Assembly: GCF_003946245.1 (NCBI RefSeq)
Contig: NZ_RHNN01000009.1
Span: forward strand, 62,001-126,000
Source of the DNA: Levilactobacillus cerevisiae
GTDB lineage: Bacteria > Bacillota > Bacilli > Lactobacillales > Lactobacillaceae
Length of the DNA stretch: 64,000 bases
Direction of reading: 5' to 3'
Both the position numbers and the translations under genes were made by a program. Below, in pieces: positions 24,607-34,501 of the stretch. The notes under the pieces were generated by a model, which worked only from the letters and a program-made list of their open reading frames with translations, ran no database searches and had not been told where the DNA came from. The first letter of the stretch is position 1; each line of letters starts with the position of its first letter.

Positions 24607-27600
24607 GTGAAATTCATGCGGAATAAAGCTTTTAACGGCGACCCTAAATTACGGTACAAGATGTACAAGGTAGGGAAGACCTGGGTCTTTGCTGCATTGG
24701 CATCCTTTTCGTTATTAGGTGCTGGGACTCTGTCGGCAAGTGCGGATAGCACAACTACGTCAGACGCAACCAGTAGTACAGAGGTCGCTTCATCAGCAGC
24801 AAGTTCATCAAGTAATTCAGCCAGTTCAAGTAGTAGTTCGAGTGCTAGCTCATCATCTTCTTCAGCAGCTAGCTCTTCAGCCAGTAGCGCTGCAAGTTCA
24901 AGCAGTGCGACCAGCTCAGCTAGTAGCTCCAGTGCTGCTTCAAGTTCTTCTACTAAAGCGGTAACTGAATCAGCGTCAGTTTCTAGCGCGACCAGTTCAG
25001 CTGCTTCATCTTCAAGTTCATCAAATGCAAGCAACGCCAGCAGTACCACTGCGACAGCAACGAGCGCCGCAACCACGGACACTGCCAGCATTGCATCCAG
25101 CGCAGCCGCAAAGGTTAGCACGGATGTGACGCTGAGTGCTAACGTGACGAAGACGGTTACTAAGGTGGCAACCACGAAACAAGCTGTGGTGACCCCAGTA
25201 ACTGAGAGTACAGCCGCTACCGTGGCTGCATCAGATGCGACGAAGGTAGCCACCTCCGCTGATCAAGATGCTAGTGCTGCAGCAAGTGCTGCCGCAGCTG
25301 CTAAAGAAAACGCTGCTTCGGCAGCTAGTTATGCAGCTTTAGTACCTACGGATGACGTGACGAATGCTTATAAGTCAACTAGTAGTTACGCTGCCAAGAC
25401 AGCTACAGCTTCAGATCTGACCCAGTACTACAGCAGTTTAGCTTCAGGCTACAAACAAGCTATCGCTGATGGCATGGGAAATTCAGATGATTTACTCGAT
25501 AAATACACGTCGGCCCTATCTAATGCAAGTTCGGCAGCAATTGGTGCGACTTCGTATGCTGATCTGGCATCTAGCACGGCGGCAGTTGCAAAATCAGCCG
25601 CAGCTATTGGTCTGAAAGATATGGTCAGCAGCGCTAATGAACCAACGTTCTCAGCTGCTGCAGCAGCCAGTGAGGCAGCAGCCTCAGCCTCAGCTGCCGC
25701 AAGTAGTGCTTATAACGCGACACAATATGATACAAGTAATGCAGCCGCAGTTGCTGCTTATGCAACAGCTAGTAGTGCGGCTTCAGATGCCGCAATTGCT
25801 TCATCAACTGCAACGAGTTTAGCTAGCGATGCACAGGCTCAGTATGTCGTTGCTAGTAGTGCTGCGCTTAGTGGTGACTATGAGGGCGCTAGCGATGCGT
25901 TCATCGCTGCGAATGATATTGCAAGTCAGGCACTCGTTGCTTATGGAGAAGCTAGTGATGCAAATTCGACAGCACAGTCTGCTGCTTTGACAGCCACTGA
26001 AATAGCTGTTGGTGATTCTGCCATACGAGCATCTTCCAGCGCTACTTTAGCAGCTGGTTCTGCAAGTACAGCTAACTCAATGGCAACTGAAGCTGCTGGC
26101 TACAAGGGTGATCAATCCGCCCAGTATGCTGAAAACGCTGCGTCATTTGCTGCTTTGGTAACGTCCTCAGCCAATTTGGCAAGCTCAGCTGCTTCGACGG
26201 CAGCGATTGCAACTAGTGCTGCCGATGCTGCATCCCTGGCTCGAGTTGCAAGTTCAGCGGCTTCAGATGCTGCTGTGAATTTGCAGGGAGCTTCTAGTGC
26301 TGCTTCACTTGCAGCGGCATATGAGACCGATACACAGGGTGTACCAGATGCTTCAGATGAAGATACGAGTGCAACTGGTGGCACTACAAACCAATTGACG
26401 ACTTCATCAACGGCGGTTAGTGTTGGCGAAAAAGTGACGTTAACTAACACTATGACGTTGGGTACGTATGATTTTCCACTTGTTATTGGATCCTCGAAGT
26501 ACAAGATTAATTCAGGTACGTATACTTGGTATGAATCAACAGATGGAAAAAATTGGACGGTTGCTTCTACAAATTCCTCAACAGCAACGTCACAAACATT
26601 TATGCCGGAGTATACTTCTGCTGGAACGTATTACTATTATTTGTTAGTTAGTGGCACAAAAAAGGCTACTAGCTTGACACAAAGCAAGACATCTAGCTTC
26701 TCAACACCATCTAACGTCATCACTGTGGTTGTCTCAGATGCTAACGGAAACTATACGGACCAAGCTTCGAGTGCGGCAGCAGCAGCGAATGATACTGCGA
26801 CACTAGCTTCCTCGATGGCTAGCTCAGCGAATGCCGCGTATGATTTGTTGGCAAGTACAACTGACATTGATAGCGATATTTCAATCAATGATCTTGCAGG
26901 TAGTGCGGCAGGTTACACGAAAGATACGGCTAGTTATGCAACATTAGCCGTTCAAGCGGCCGCTGATGCTAGTACGGCCAGTAGTTTAGCTGCTTCATAT
27001 GAAGCAGGAAAAAATTACTCAGCTGCATCTTCTGCAGCCATTGATGCTATCTCGGCTCAGACAGCCGCTGACTCATATGGTGTTTTGACTACTTCAGCTG
27101 CGGCTCTCGCTACTAAGTACGTTGCAGACACTTATTCTGCTGCGCAAAGTCAAGAAGGAGCTGCCAACTACTTGGCTTCAAGTTATGCTGCTGCTGCTTC
27201 TGATGCGGCGAGCCAGGCTGTTGAACAGGCGAATATTGCGAACTCCAATGCTGCTGATGCTGCAAACGCTTTCGCTTCTGCACCAGACTACCAAGCAGCT
27301 GCATCTGCAGCGAATGATGCTGCAATCCTTGCCAATACGAATGCGTCCAGTAATGCCTCGATGGCTATATTTAAGGCAAATGAGGCAGCCTCATACGCTG
27401 CTGAAGGTAACTTGGGCTTGGCTTCAGCTGCCGCAGCTAATGCTCAGACATACCTTAAGCGGACGACCGACAATGCAAATTCCGGTGCAGCTGCTGCTGC
27501 TGAAGCAACGAAGACAATTGTTGATGGACAATCTTCAGCGGTGAGCGTTACGGCTGCCTCAACAGCTGCGATTGATTCAGCTGCAGCCTCAGAAGCGAAA

Positions 27601-30477
27601 GTAGCAAGCTCGGTGGCAAATTCAATTGCAAATGAAATGGCAACGAACACCACTGTAGGTGGATCATACACTGCTGCTGCTGCCAGTTACGCACAGGATG
27701 CGCAGTATGCTGCAGCAACTGCTGATGCAGCAACGAATGATGCTAACAGTTATATGGCATTAGCGTCATCTGCAGTTGCTTCAGGTAGCTTTGCGATGGC
27801 AAGCGAATATTCAACTGCTGCTGACACGGAACTTACAAACGCCGCTGCATTGGCTTCTGAAGCTACAATTGCTGCGAGCGCCGCTACAGAAGCTGCTAGT
27901 TATGCGGTTATGTTTTCTAACGATTTGAGTGGAGGTAAGGGGTCACCAAAGGGTGATGCTTGGGTCCTGCTTGGAATCGTGATTTCTGGTGGATATACGC
28001 AACAACCAACGGAGCTGACCTCGGTTAGATCAGGTGCAACGGTAACCCTGACATCAACGGCAAAGACAGGTTTAGGGGCAATCAACGTTGGGAACTCTGT
28101 AAGCTGGTATGTTCAAATTGATGGTAAATGGACAACACTTAGTGGTGGTACAATCGCAGATGCTAATGGTAAGACCATTGGGACCTATACAACGAAGAGT
28201 AACACTAATATTCTGTCTGGATTAGCTACGGCGTCCAGCACGTTGACGGTAACCTTCGCAGATGATTACACAGGTTCAGTTTCCTTCCAATCAGCTGCGT
28301 CTTTCTTGGGAACCAATCCATTTAATTGGTACAGTAATCAAGCACAAGTAGATGTGTATGATACTGATATTCCAGCTACTGGTATTAGCATTACTGGTGA
28401 TGATTACATCTTGAACAATTCGACTACCAGTAATACTGGTGCTTATCAAGCCGTCAAAAATCCTGGAAATGCGACTGGAAACGTTACTTGGTCAATTAGT
28501 GATCCAAGTATTGCCACGATTTCGGATGATGGGACGGTTACACCGGTTTCAACGTCATCTGCTGGTAAGGTAACCGTTACAGCAACAATTACGAATGCGG
28601 ATGAGACAACTTATTCGGCATCAAAGGAAATTACCATTGGTAATGGACTTGCTGACCAAAGTGTTAATACTGGAGATTCTCTGACATGGGCGCCTGCCAC
28701 AAATAGTATTGGATCCGATGATGGAAGCACTTCATATTCATATCAATGGTATTACTCCGCAACTGCAGGAAGTTTAGGAAAAGCAATTTCGGGTCAAACA
28801 GATAGCACGCTGAATATGGATAATGTGACTAGCGACAAAGCTGGTTACTACACATTGCAAGTCACTGCTAACAAGACGACCGTATCATTGGGTCAAGCTT
28901 ACCTGACTGTTAATGCCACTCAAACTGATGCTGCTTCATCATCAGCAAGCTTAGCAGCTGATGCAGCTAATGAAGCTGGGCAATATGCAAGTGTAGCGAA
29001 CTCATACGCTGACTTATCTACAGATTATGCGGTGAAGGGTTCGACTGCAGCAAGTTATGCTGATCAAGCTGCTGACGCTGCCTCAACCGCAACTTCTGCT
29101 GCAACAGCTGCGTCATCTGCCGCAGCTGCAGCTTCTACGGCTCATGCAAATGCATCATCTGCTGAAGCTGCTAGTGATAATGCCGCAGCTTCAAGCTACG
29201 CTGCAGAAGCTTCATCTGCTGCAGCTGCAGCTCAAACTGCCAAAGATCATGCTTCAAGTGCTGCATCTGATGCACAATCATATGCCAATATGGCAATTGC
29301 AGCAGATTCCGATTCAGACTCTGAAAGTGACTCGGATGCTGACAGTGATTCAGACTCAGACTCCGACAGTGATTCTGACAGCGACAGCGATTCCGATTCC
29401 GACAGTGATTCCGATAGCGATTCCGATAGCGATAGCGATTCTGACAGCGACTCAGACTCCGATTCCGACAGTGATTCCGATAGCGACAGCGATTCTGACA
29501 GCGACTCAGACTCCGACAGTGACTCAGACTCCGACAGCGATTCCGATAGCGACAGTGACTCAGATTCCGACAGTGATTCTGACTCCGACAGCGACTCAGA
29601 TAGCGACAGCGACTCAGACTCCGACAGTGATTCAGACTCCGACAGCGATTCTGATTCCGATAGCGACTCCGACTCCGACAGTGACTCAGATAGCGACAGC
29701 GACTCCGACTCCGACTCCGACAGTGATTCCGACTCCGACAGTGATTCCGACTCCGACAGTGATTCCGATAGCGACAGCGACTCCGACTCCGACAGTGACT
29801 CAGATAGCGACAGTGATTCCGATAGCGACAGTAACTCCGGAAACGGTGGAGGAAATTCTGACTCAGATTCCAATAGCGACTCAGATTCCGATTCTGATAG
29901 CGATTCAGATTCTGACAATGGGAATAACTCTGGTAGCGGTGGTGATACTGGCTCAGGTTCCGGTTCAGGATCCGGTAGCGGCTCAGGTAGCGGCTCAGGC
30001 AGTGGTTCTGGCTCTGGTTCAGGCAGTGGCTCAGGTTCTGGTTCATCAGGATCAGGCTCTGGTTCAACAGGCGGTAGCGGTTCATCTGCTGCAACTGCTT
30101 CAACCGGTTCTGGCACGACACCAGTCGCCGCAACTTCACTGAATTACGGCACTGGTACAGGCACAACAGGATCAACACCAACTGTTGATTTGACTGCTAG
30201 CTCACCAGCAACTGCTTCTGACGCATCGACGAACAACGGCAACAGTAGTAGCGATAAGTCCTCAAGTGACAAGACTTCTAATGATAAGTCTGGTTCAACG
30301 AGTAATAACGCTGCTGCAGATTCAGCCAACAATGGCGACTCTGCCACTGCAAATGACAAGTCACAAACTGGTAGCAATGCCAGCTTATGGGGCGCAATCG
30401 TTGCGGCTGTAGCTGCTGTAACCGGTGGTTCATGGTGGTACTTCGGTGGCAAGCGTCGGAAACACGGCGATGATTAA
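24607..30477 (+). CDS. Giant Ser-rich repeat adhesin (KxYKxGKxW signal)
   Basis: A 1956-residue surface protein with a GTG start after AAGGAGG. Residues 1-46 form a long signal peptide with KMYKVGKTW, the KxYKxGKxW type used by Ser-rich repeat glycoproteins. Then come a Ser-rich tract (about 47-130) and long Ala/Ser-rich helical repeats (about 215-590, 715-1115, 1440-1565). Two ligand-like beta regions interrupt these: an Ig-like one at about 592-713, and 1125-1437, which includes a Big_2-like segment. A (Ser-Asp)n stalk covers about 1567-1742 and a (Gly-Ser)n stalk about 1781-1824. The C-terminus has a hydrophobic segment and the basic tail [10 protein letters not shown]. No LPxTG is present; the corresponding position reads KSQTGS. 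Neighbouring glycosyltransferases suggest it is O-glycosylated on Ser before export. Confidence 0.88.
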   Translation: MKFMRNKAFNGDPKLRYKMYKVGKTWVFAALASFSLLGAGTLSASADSTTTSDATSSTEVASSAASSSSNSASSSSSSSASSSSSSAASSSASSAASSSSATSSASSSSAASSSSTKAVTESASVSSATSSAASSSSSSNASNASSTTATATSAATTDTASIASSAAAKVSTDVTLSANVTKTVTKVATTKQAVVTPVTESTAATVAASDATKVATSADQDASAAASAAAAAKENAASAASYAALVPTDDVTNAYKSTSSYAAKTATASDLTQYYSSLASGYKQAIADGMGNSDDLLDKYTSALSNASSAAIGATSYADLASSTAAVAKSAAAIGLKDMVSSANEPTFSAAAAASEAAASASAAASSAYNATQYDTSNAAAVAAYATASSAASDAAIASSTATSLASDAQAQYVVASSAALSGDYEGASDAFIAANDIASQALVAYGEASDANSTAQSAALTATEIAVGDSAIRASSSATLAAGSASTANSMATEAAGYKGDQSAQYAENAASFAALVTSSANLASSAASTAAIATSAADAASLARVASSAASDAAVNLQGASSAASLAAAYETDTQGVPDASDEDTSATGGTTNQLTTSSTAVSVGEKVTLTNTMTLGTYDFPLVIGSSKYKINSGTYTWYESTDGKNWTVASTNSSTATSQTFMPEYTSAGTYYYYLLVSGTKKATSLTQSKTSSFSTPSNVITVVVSDANGNYTDQASSAAAAANDTATLASSMASSANAAYDLLASTTDIDSDISINDLAGSAAGYTKDTASYATLAVQAAADASTASSLAASYEAGKNYSAASSAAIDAISAQTAADSYGVLTTSAAALATKYVADTYSAAQSQEGAANYLASSYAAAASDAASQAVEQANIANSNAADAANAFASAPDYQAAASAANDAAILANTNASSNASMAIFKANEAASYAAEGNLGLASAAAANAQTYLKRTTDNANSGAAAAAEATKTIVDGQSSAVSVTAASTAAIDSAAASEAKVASSVANSIANEMATNTTVGGSYTAAAASYAQDAQYAAATADAATNDANSYMALASSAVASGSFAMASEYSTAADTELTNAAALASEATIAASAATEAASYAVMFSNDLSGGKGSPKGDAWVLLGIVISGGYTQQPTELTSVRSGATVTLTSTAKTGLGAINVGNSVSWYVQIDGKWTTLSGGTIADANGKTIGTYTTKSNTNILSGLATASSTLTVTFADDYTGSVSFQSAASFLGTNPFNWYSNQAQVDVYDTDIPATGISITGDDYILNNSTTSNTGAYQAVKNPGNATGNVTWSISDPSIATISDDGTVTPVSTSSAGKVTVTATITNADETTYSASKEITIGNGLADQSVNTGDSLTWAPATNSIGSDDGSTSYSYQWYYSATAGSLGKAISGQTDSTLNMDNVTSDKAGYYTLQVTANKTTVSLGQAYLTVNATQTDAASSSASLAADAANEAGQYASVANSYADLSTDYAVKGSTAASYADQAADAASTATSAATAASSAAAAASTAHANASSAEAASDNAAASSYAAEASSAAAAAQTAKDHASSAASDAQSYANMAIAADSDSDSESDSDADSDSDSDSDSDSDSDSDSDSDSDSDSDSDSDSDSDSDSDSDSDSDSDSDSDSDSDSDSDSDSDSDSDSDSDSDSDSDSDSDSDSDSDSDSDSDSDSDSDSDSDSDSDSDSDSDSDSDSDSDSDSDSDSDSDSDSDSDSDSDSDSDSDSDSDSDSDSDSDSDSDSNSGNGGGNSDSDSNSDSDSDSDSDSDSDNGNNSGSGGDTGSGSGSGSGSGSGSGSGSGSGSGSGSGSGSGSSGSGSGSTGGSGSSAATASTGSGTTPVAATSLNYGTGTGTTGSTPTVDLTASSPATASDASTNNGNSSSDKSSSDKTSNDKSGSTSNNAAADSANNGDSATANDKSQTGSNASLWGAIVAAVAAVTGGSWWYFGGKRRKHGDD
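29305..29832 (+). repeat. (Ser-Asp)n coding repeat
   Basis: About 175 codons of alternating Ser and Asp. Third positions vary (AGC, TCC, TCA, TCT, AGT; GAC, GAT), so the protein repeat is kept while the DNA is moderately diversified. The period-6 composition leaves other frames open on both strands; those frames are by-products. Confidence 0.95.
29950..30075 (+). repeat. (Gly-Ser)n coding repeat
   Basis: A second low-complexity stalk with a different composition, joined to the Ser-Asp stalk through Asn/Gly-rich linkers. It is likely to vary in length between strains by slippage or recombination. Confidence 0.9.
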
Positions 30478-30533
30478 TCAGAACGAAGACAGTTCTGAAT
30501 CATAAAATTTTCACGAATAATTCCGCATGAAAA

Positions 30534-30571
30534 TCAAAAAGCACGTTGCCTAATGGCAGCGTGCTTTTTGA
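30534..30571 (+). terminator. Terminator after the adhesin gene
   Basis: AAAAAGCACG and CGTGCTTTTT, with TGCC/GGCA inside, form a strong stem ending in T. Confidence 0.9.
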
Positions 30572-31090
30572 TATGTCTACAACTGTAGAGTCATCGATAT
30601 TTTTTTAAGTGATGAGCAATTAAAAAAATGAAGAAGCGGAAAGATTGAGAGGAGAAGCGGCAACAAAATCGAAGAAAATTAAGTTTAGATTCATACTCAC
30701 ACTTATAAAAAAGTGGATAATTAAGTAAAAATTAAATCGGGAATAGAAAAGTGCAGTATAATGAAACTTATGGGAGCAGTTTATTCGTAAAGTGTGCATT
30801 CAATCGGCTGGATCTTGGATAGGATATTCAAGCAATGCCTGAATTGCTGGCGCTTTCAGCACTTGCCTATCATTTGATTAATAAATAATGATAGGATAAT
30901 GTAATTTGAATGAAAAATCGTCAAAAAGGATAGTGCGTACGGTGAATTTGTGTTAATATGAATTTGTATAAAGAATGAACCAAACAAGCTGTAACCTTGC
31001 AGCAATTATCTTAGCAGGTAATAGTTGTTGGCATAGTTAGTTGACGCGTATTTAATTAAACTTCGGTTGAAGAAGGGGGCTTACCTACCG
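30572..31090. other. Regulatory spacer between the adhesin and the glycosylation genes
   Basis: AT-rich and non-coding. TATAAT at 30757-30762 and TGTTAATAT near 30951-30959 are possible -10 boxes for the downstream operon. CCTATCATT (30866-30874) pairs perfectly with AATGATAGG (30887-30895), a possible operator. The terminator and promoters imply separate transcription of the adhesin and its modification genes. Confidence 0.5.
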
Positions 31091-32731
31091 ATGAAAAAAG
31101 CTGTAATCAAAAGATTCAAAGAGGCAGTTGTCAATTTAGGAAATTTAAGCGATTCTGCCACTAATGAAGTCACCATAGCGGTTTCTGTGTCTGACCGAAA
31201 GAAACGGGCTGAAGTTCAGTTTATCCGGGGTAACAGCTTTAATCAAGCTTGGAACGAAATTGAACAGGCGCTAGCAAGTGCCCCGCAAGATGCTTGGGTC
31301 AGACTCGAAGTGGTCCACAGTATCCAAAGACAGTCGATTACGACTGTTAAGGAACAACTAAATGAAATGGACCGAATGAATTACTGGCGCCGAGGCATTA
31401 GCTTCGATGAAAAGTTCCAGACAGCCTTACTAGAGATGGAAATCAATGGACACGAGTTTTTCAAGCCAGGTGAGAACCATAAGATTGGCAAGAATAAGTC
31501 CGCAAGCTGGATTGATTATGATCAGATTACCAAGTATTTGAAACGGCGAAATGGTTCTGTTCCCCTTGACCTAGCTAGCGCGCAACAGGTTTGGGTTTTC
31601 ACTACATCTGGAATCTTCAGCAATGGCGAACAAATCTGGCGATTAGATGATTCCGAGACCGGTGAAAAGGGTCTTCGTCAATTAGTTAATCCAAGACAAG
31701 AATTGCATGATTACTTGTATCAGGGAGAAGCATTTCTGGCTCGGCAAATTAAGGAGAATGGTCAGTTCATTTATGGCTATTATCCCGGACTACAACGGAT
31801 TTTAAGCAGTTACAACAGTGTACGGCATTTTTCCTCAATTTATGCCTTGCTGGAAGCTATCGCGTTTACCAATAACACAGATGATTTGGCCAAGGTTAAG
31901 GATGCTCTACAGTGGGGATTGCAAGAATTAACGATTACTGAGGGAAACGCGTTGTTTGTGGTTGAACGTCCTAAGAAGGGTGCACCAGAGATTAAACTTG
32001 GTGCGCAAGCAATGTTGATTCTGGCTTTGTGTAAGTATCAAGAGGTGACACATGATGAGACCTTCTTACCCCAAGCAAAACAGGCGTTCAATGGCGTAGT
32101 TGCTTTCCGGCAAGACTCAGGTCGGTTCAATCACGTGTTGAATACTGATTTAACCGTGAAAGATGCCTTTCGTATCATTTATTACGAAGGTGAAATCACA
32201 TTTGCCTTGGCCAGACTGTACGAACTTATTGGCGATGATCAGGTGCTCGCAGCTGTGAAGGACTCTTTAGATTTTATGGTCACTAACGACTACGGTAAGT
32301 ACCACGATCATTGGATTGCCTATGCTGTGAATGAAGCCTTACAAATCATGCCAGCCAATCGAGACTACATGCAGTTAGGACTAAAGAACGTCTACAGTCA
32401 CCTGCAGTTCATCGAGGACCGAGATACGGCTTATCCAACGTTATTGGAGCTGCTCAACGCTGCCGTTAAAATGACTGACATCATCAAACGCACAGGGAAC
32501 GAAGACTTGCTAGAGCCTTACGATTTGATTCGCTTGCGACGGGCTTGGCAAGTTCGAGCAGAACATGAACTCATGACGGGTGCTTTCCAACCAGAGCTAG
32601 CTATGTACTTCTACGCACCACAGAAGTTCGTTGGCGGATTCTTTGCCCGCCATGACCATTTCCGAACCCGAATCGATGACTGTGAGCATTTCTTATCCGG
32701 TCTTATTAACTATTACAACTACACTTACTGA
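31091..32731 (+). CDS. Unknown alpha-helical protein, possibly an (alpha/alpha) toroid
   Basis: A 546-residue protein that I do not recognise. There is no signal peptide or membrane segment, so it is probably cytoplasmic. The N-terminal 130 residues are mixed alpha/beta. From about 200 onward helices recur with motifs such as RHFSSIYALLEAIAF, LGAQAMLILALCKYQE and IIYYEGEITFALARLYEL. The last resembles the YPGEA-type turn of six-hairpin glycosidase or epimerase proteins; this is a weak, structural-style guess. The ATG at 31091 is preferred because AGAAGGGGG precedes it by 11 bases. It heads the operon that contains the GtfB/GtfA pair, so a role in glycan handling is inferred. Confidence 0.6.
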   Translation: MKKAVIKRFKEAVVNLGNLSDSATNEVTIAVSVSDRKKRAEVQFIRGNSFNQAWNEIEQALASAPQDAWVRLEVVHSIQRQSITTVKEQLNEMDRMNYWRRGISFDEKFQTALLEMEINGHEFFKPGENHKIGKNKSASWIDYDQITKYLKRRNGSVPLDLASAQQVWVFTTSGIFSNGEQIWRLDDSETGEKGLRQLVNPRQELHDYLYQGEAFLARQIKENGQFIYGYYPGLQRILSSYNSVRHFSSIYALLEAIAFTNNTDDLAKVKDALQWGLQELTITEGNALFVVERPKKGAPEIKLGAQAMLILALCKYQEVTHDETFLPQAKQAFNGVVAFRQDSGRFNHVLNTDLTVKDAFRIIYYEGEITFALARLYELIGDDQVLAAVKDSLDFMVTNDYGKYHDHWIAYAVNEALQIMPANRDYMQLGLKNVYSHLQFIEDRDTAYPTLLELLNAAVKMTDIIKRTGNEDLLEPYDLIRLRRAWQVRAEHELMTGAFQPELAMYFYAPQKFVGGFFARHDHFRTRIDDCEHFLSGLINYYNYTY

Positions 32732-32745
32732 GAGGAGCTGACACG

Positions 32746-32949
32746 ATGGCAGTTTTGACCACAATCTTTGCGTATAAGCGGGTCCAATTCACAATTCGGA
32801 TGTTGATTTACGTAGTGGTGGGGATTCTCGTGCTGGTGTTTCGGTGGCGGAACAAGAAGAAGACCCGTAAGCGCATGGATGATCGAACCGAGAAGATGAT
32901 GAGAGAAACGAAGAAAAACAAAGATGGCAAATACCCTTGGGAAGAATAA
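32746..32949 (+). CDS. Small single-pass membrane protein
   Basis: A 67-residue protein with one membrane segment (about 18-37, IRMLIYVVVGILVLVFRW) and a strongly basic, then mixed-charge, cytoplasmic tail. GAGAGGAG precedes the ATG. It lies 14 bases after the previous gene and 22 before the GtfB-like gene, so it belongs to the glycosylation operon. It could anchor the glycosyltransferase complex at the membrane; that is inference. No family is recognised. Confidence 0.7.
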   Translation: MAVLTTIFAYKRVQFTIRMLIYVVVGILVLVFRWRNKKKTRKRMDDRTEKMMRETKKNKDGKYPWEE

Positions 32950-32971
32950 CCCAATAGATTGGAGTGTAACG

Positions 32972-34489
32972 ATGTTCTATTTTATTAATGAATACATCCT
33001 ACAAAAGAATTCTAGCGTGGAGCATACCGCAATGAACCGCGTGAAACTGTTTAATCACTATAAGCGGCCAGCCAAGATTGTGACGAAGACTTACGATCGG
33101 CTGATTCATCAGACCATCAAGAAGTTTGGTGTGGCTGACAATGAAATCGTTAACATGTTCGACTTCTTCCAAGGAGTCGATGGGTTAAGCGACGAAAAAG
33201 TCTTACATGCCGACGATTTGCACCTGCCACTTGAATCCGAAGTCATTGTTGGTGCCAACTTTAGCCAAGTGTTTGACGGCGATACGCCAACCAGTAATGT
33301 TGGTTTCATCCCTGGAACCGTGGGTCGCGTCTTCTACCAAGAATTTTTCGATGGCCAAGGCAACGTGATTGAAACGAATCTCTGGGACTGGCGCGGCTTC
33401 AAGTCTGCCACCCAGTACTTCGGGCAAAATGGTAAATTGATTCTTCAACGTTACTACACGCCAGCCGGCAAAATTGTCCTCGAACAATTCTTCGTGCCGG
33501 ATACCAATGGTAACCCACTGACCTCCCGAATCACCCTAATGGACTATCAAGGTCGCGGCGACTTGTTCTTCCAGAATGTCGATGATTTATTTGCCTTCTT
33601 CCTGACCGAACTGAGTAAGCAAGATCCTGAAACCACGACCTTCATCAGTGATCGGCCGGGGACCGGTGTCCGCCCCTTACTGGCGCTCAATGATAACTCT
33701 CATAAGTACATCTACATTCCCATTAACCACGCCGTTGATCCTAACGATCCAGTTCACGGCAAGTTAGACGGCTTCCTGGAACCCGCCTTCGAACACTTTA
33801 ACCATTTTGACGGGTTCATCACGCCAACGGAACAACAAGCAGAACACCTTCGTCAACGGTATTCACAAGCTAAATTCACGTCAATTTCTGCCGTGACGAC
33901 GGTGCCGTTAACCAAGGAACGTGAAGCGAAGATGGCACAGATGCAACGCCAACCGCACAGCTTACTGTACGTGGGTCGTATCTCAGCGGACAAGCAAATT
34001 GAACAACTGCTCCGGATGTTTGCGTTGGTCAAGAGCCAAATCACCGACGCCACCTTCGACCTCTACGGCTACGGCGCACCAGAGTTCATGGAACAGATGG
34101 CCGCCGTCGTTAAGGAATTAAACCTGAACGATAGCGTAACGTTTAAAGACTACGACCCACAAATGGCCGATCGTTACGACCGTTACCAGTTGCTGGTCAA
34201 CATGTCTTATGCCGATGGCGCGCCAATGGCCATGCAAGAAGCCATGGACCACGCAATTCCAGTGATCAGTTATCCGTTCAATTACGGGCCTAACGCGTTT
34301 ATCAAAGATGGCGTTAACGGCTTCCTGATTGACCGGGGGAACTCACTGGGAATGGCGGACAAGATCCGGGAACTCTTCACGGATGACGCCCAGTTGGCGA
34401 CGCTCAGCCAGGCAGCCTACGATGAGGCGCACCAGAGCTGGACGCAGCGTAAAGTTTGGAACCGTTGGCAGCGCTTGTTACAGGCGTAG
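32972..34489 (+). CDS. GtfB-like member of a GT4 glycosyltransferase pair
   Basis: A 505-residue protein of the TagE/Gtf group with the N-terminal beta-rich (DUF1975-type) region, about 90-250, and a GT4 Rossmann domain from about 320. YVGRISADKQ keeps the donor-site Arg and Lys. The catalytic EX7E motif is altered to DX7E in YADGAPMAMQEAMDH. In streptococcal Ser-rich repeat glycosylation, GtfB is a catalytically poor partner that holds the acceptor for GtfA; the altered motif fits that role. The ATG at 32972 is set by GGAGTG. Annotation as poly(glycerol-phosphate) glucosyltransferase would be the usual automatic call and is the main alternative. Confidence 0.75.
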   Translation: MFYFINEYILQKNSSVEHTAMNRVKLFNHYKRPAKIVTKTYDRLIHQTIKKFGVADNEIVNMFDFFQGVDGLSDEKVLHADDLHLPLESEVIVGANFSQVFDGDTPTSNVGFIPGTVGRVFYQEFFDGQGNVIETNLWDWRGFKSATQYFGQNGKLILQRYYTPAGKIVLEQFFVPDTNGNPLTSRITLMDYQGRGDLFFQNVDDLFAFFLTELSKQDPETTTFISDRPGTGVRPLLALNDNSHKYIYIPINHAVDPNDPVHGKLDGFLEPAFEHFNHFDGFITPTEQQAEHLRQRYSQAKFTSISAVTTVPLTKEREAKMAQMQRQPHSLLYVGRISADKQIEQLLRMFALVKSQITDATFDLYGYGAPEFMEQMAAVVKELNLNDSVTFKDYDPQMADRYDRYQLLVNMSYADGAPMAMQEAMDHAIPVISYPFNYGPNAFIKDGVNGFLIDRGNSLGMADKIRELFTDDAQLATLSQAAYDEAHQSWTQRKVWNRWQRLLQA

Positions 34490-34501
34490 GAGGGAGTCGC
34501 T

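Noticed and set aside
24588-25253. Minus-strand 221-codon frame opposite the adhesin N-terminus
   Set aside because: A shadow of Ala/Ser-rich codons; no RBS, and the hydrophobic Ala/Leu/Val pattern is a compositional artefact.
29057-30181. Long open frames overlapping the Ser-Asp region in other frames, on both strands (up to 361 codons)
   Set aside because: They arise from the period-6 (Ser-Asp) DNA, have no ribosome binding sites, and encode only Thr/Ile/Pro, Arg/Cys/His or Glu/Ser low-complexity runs.
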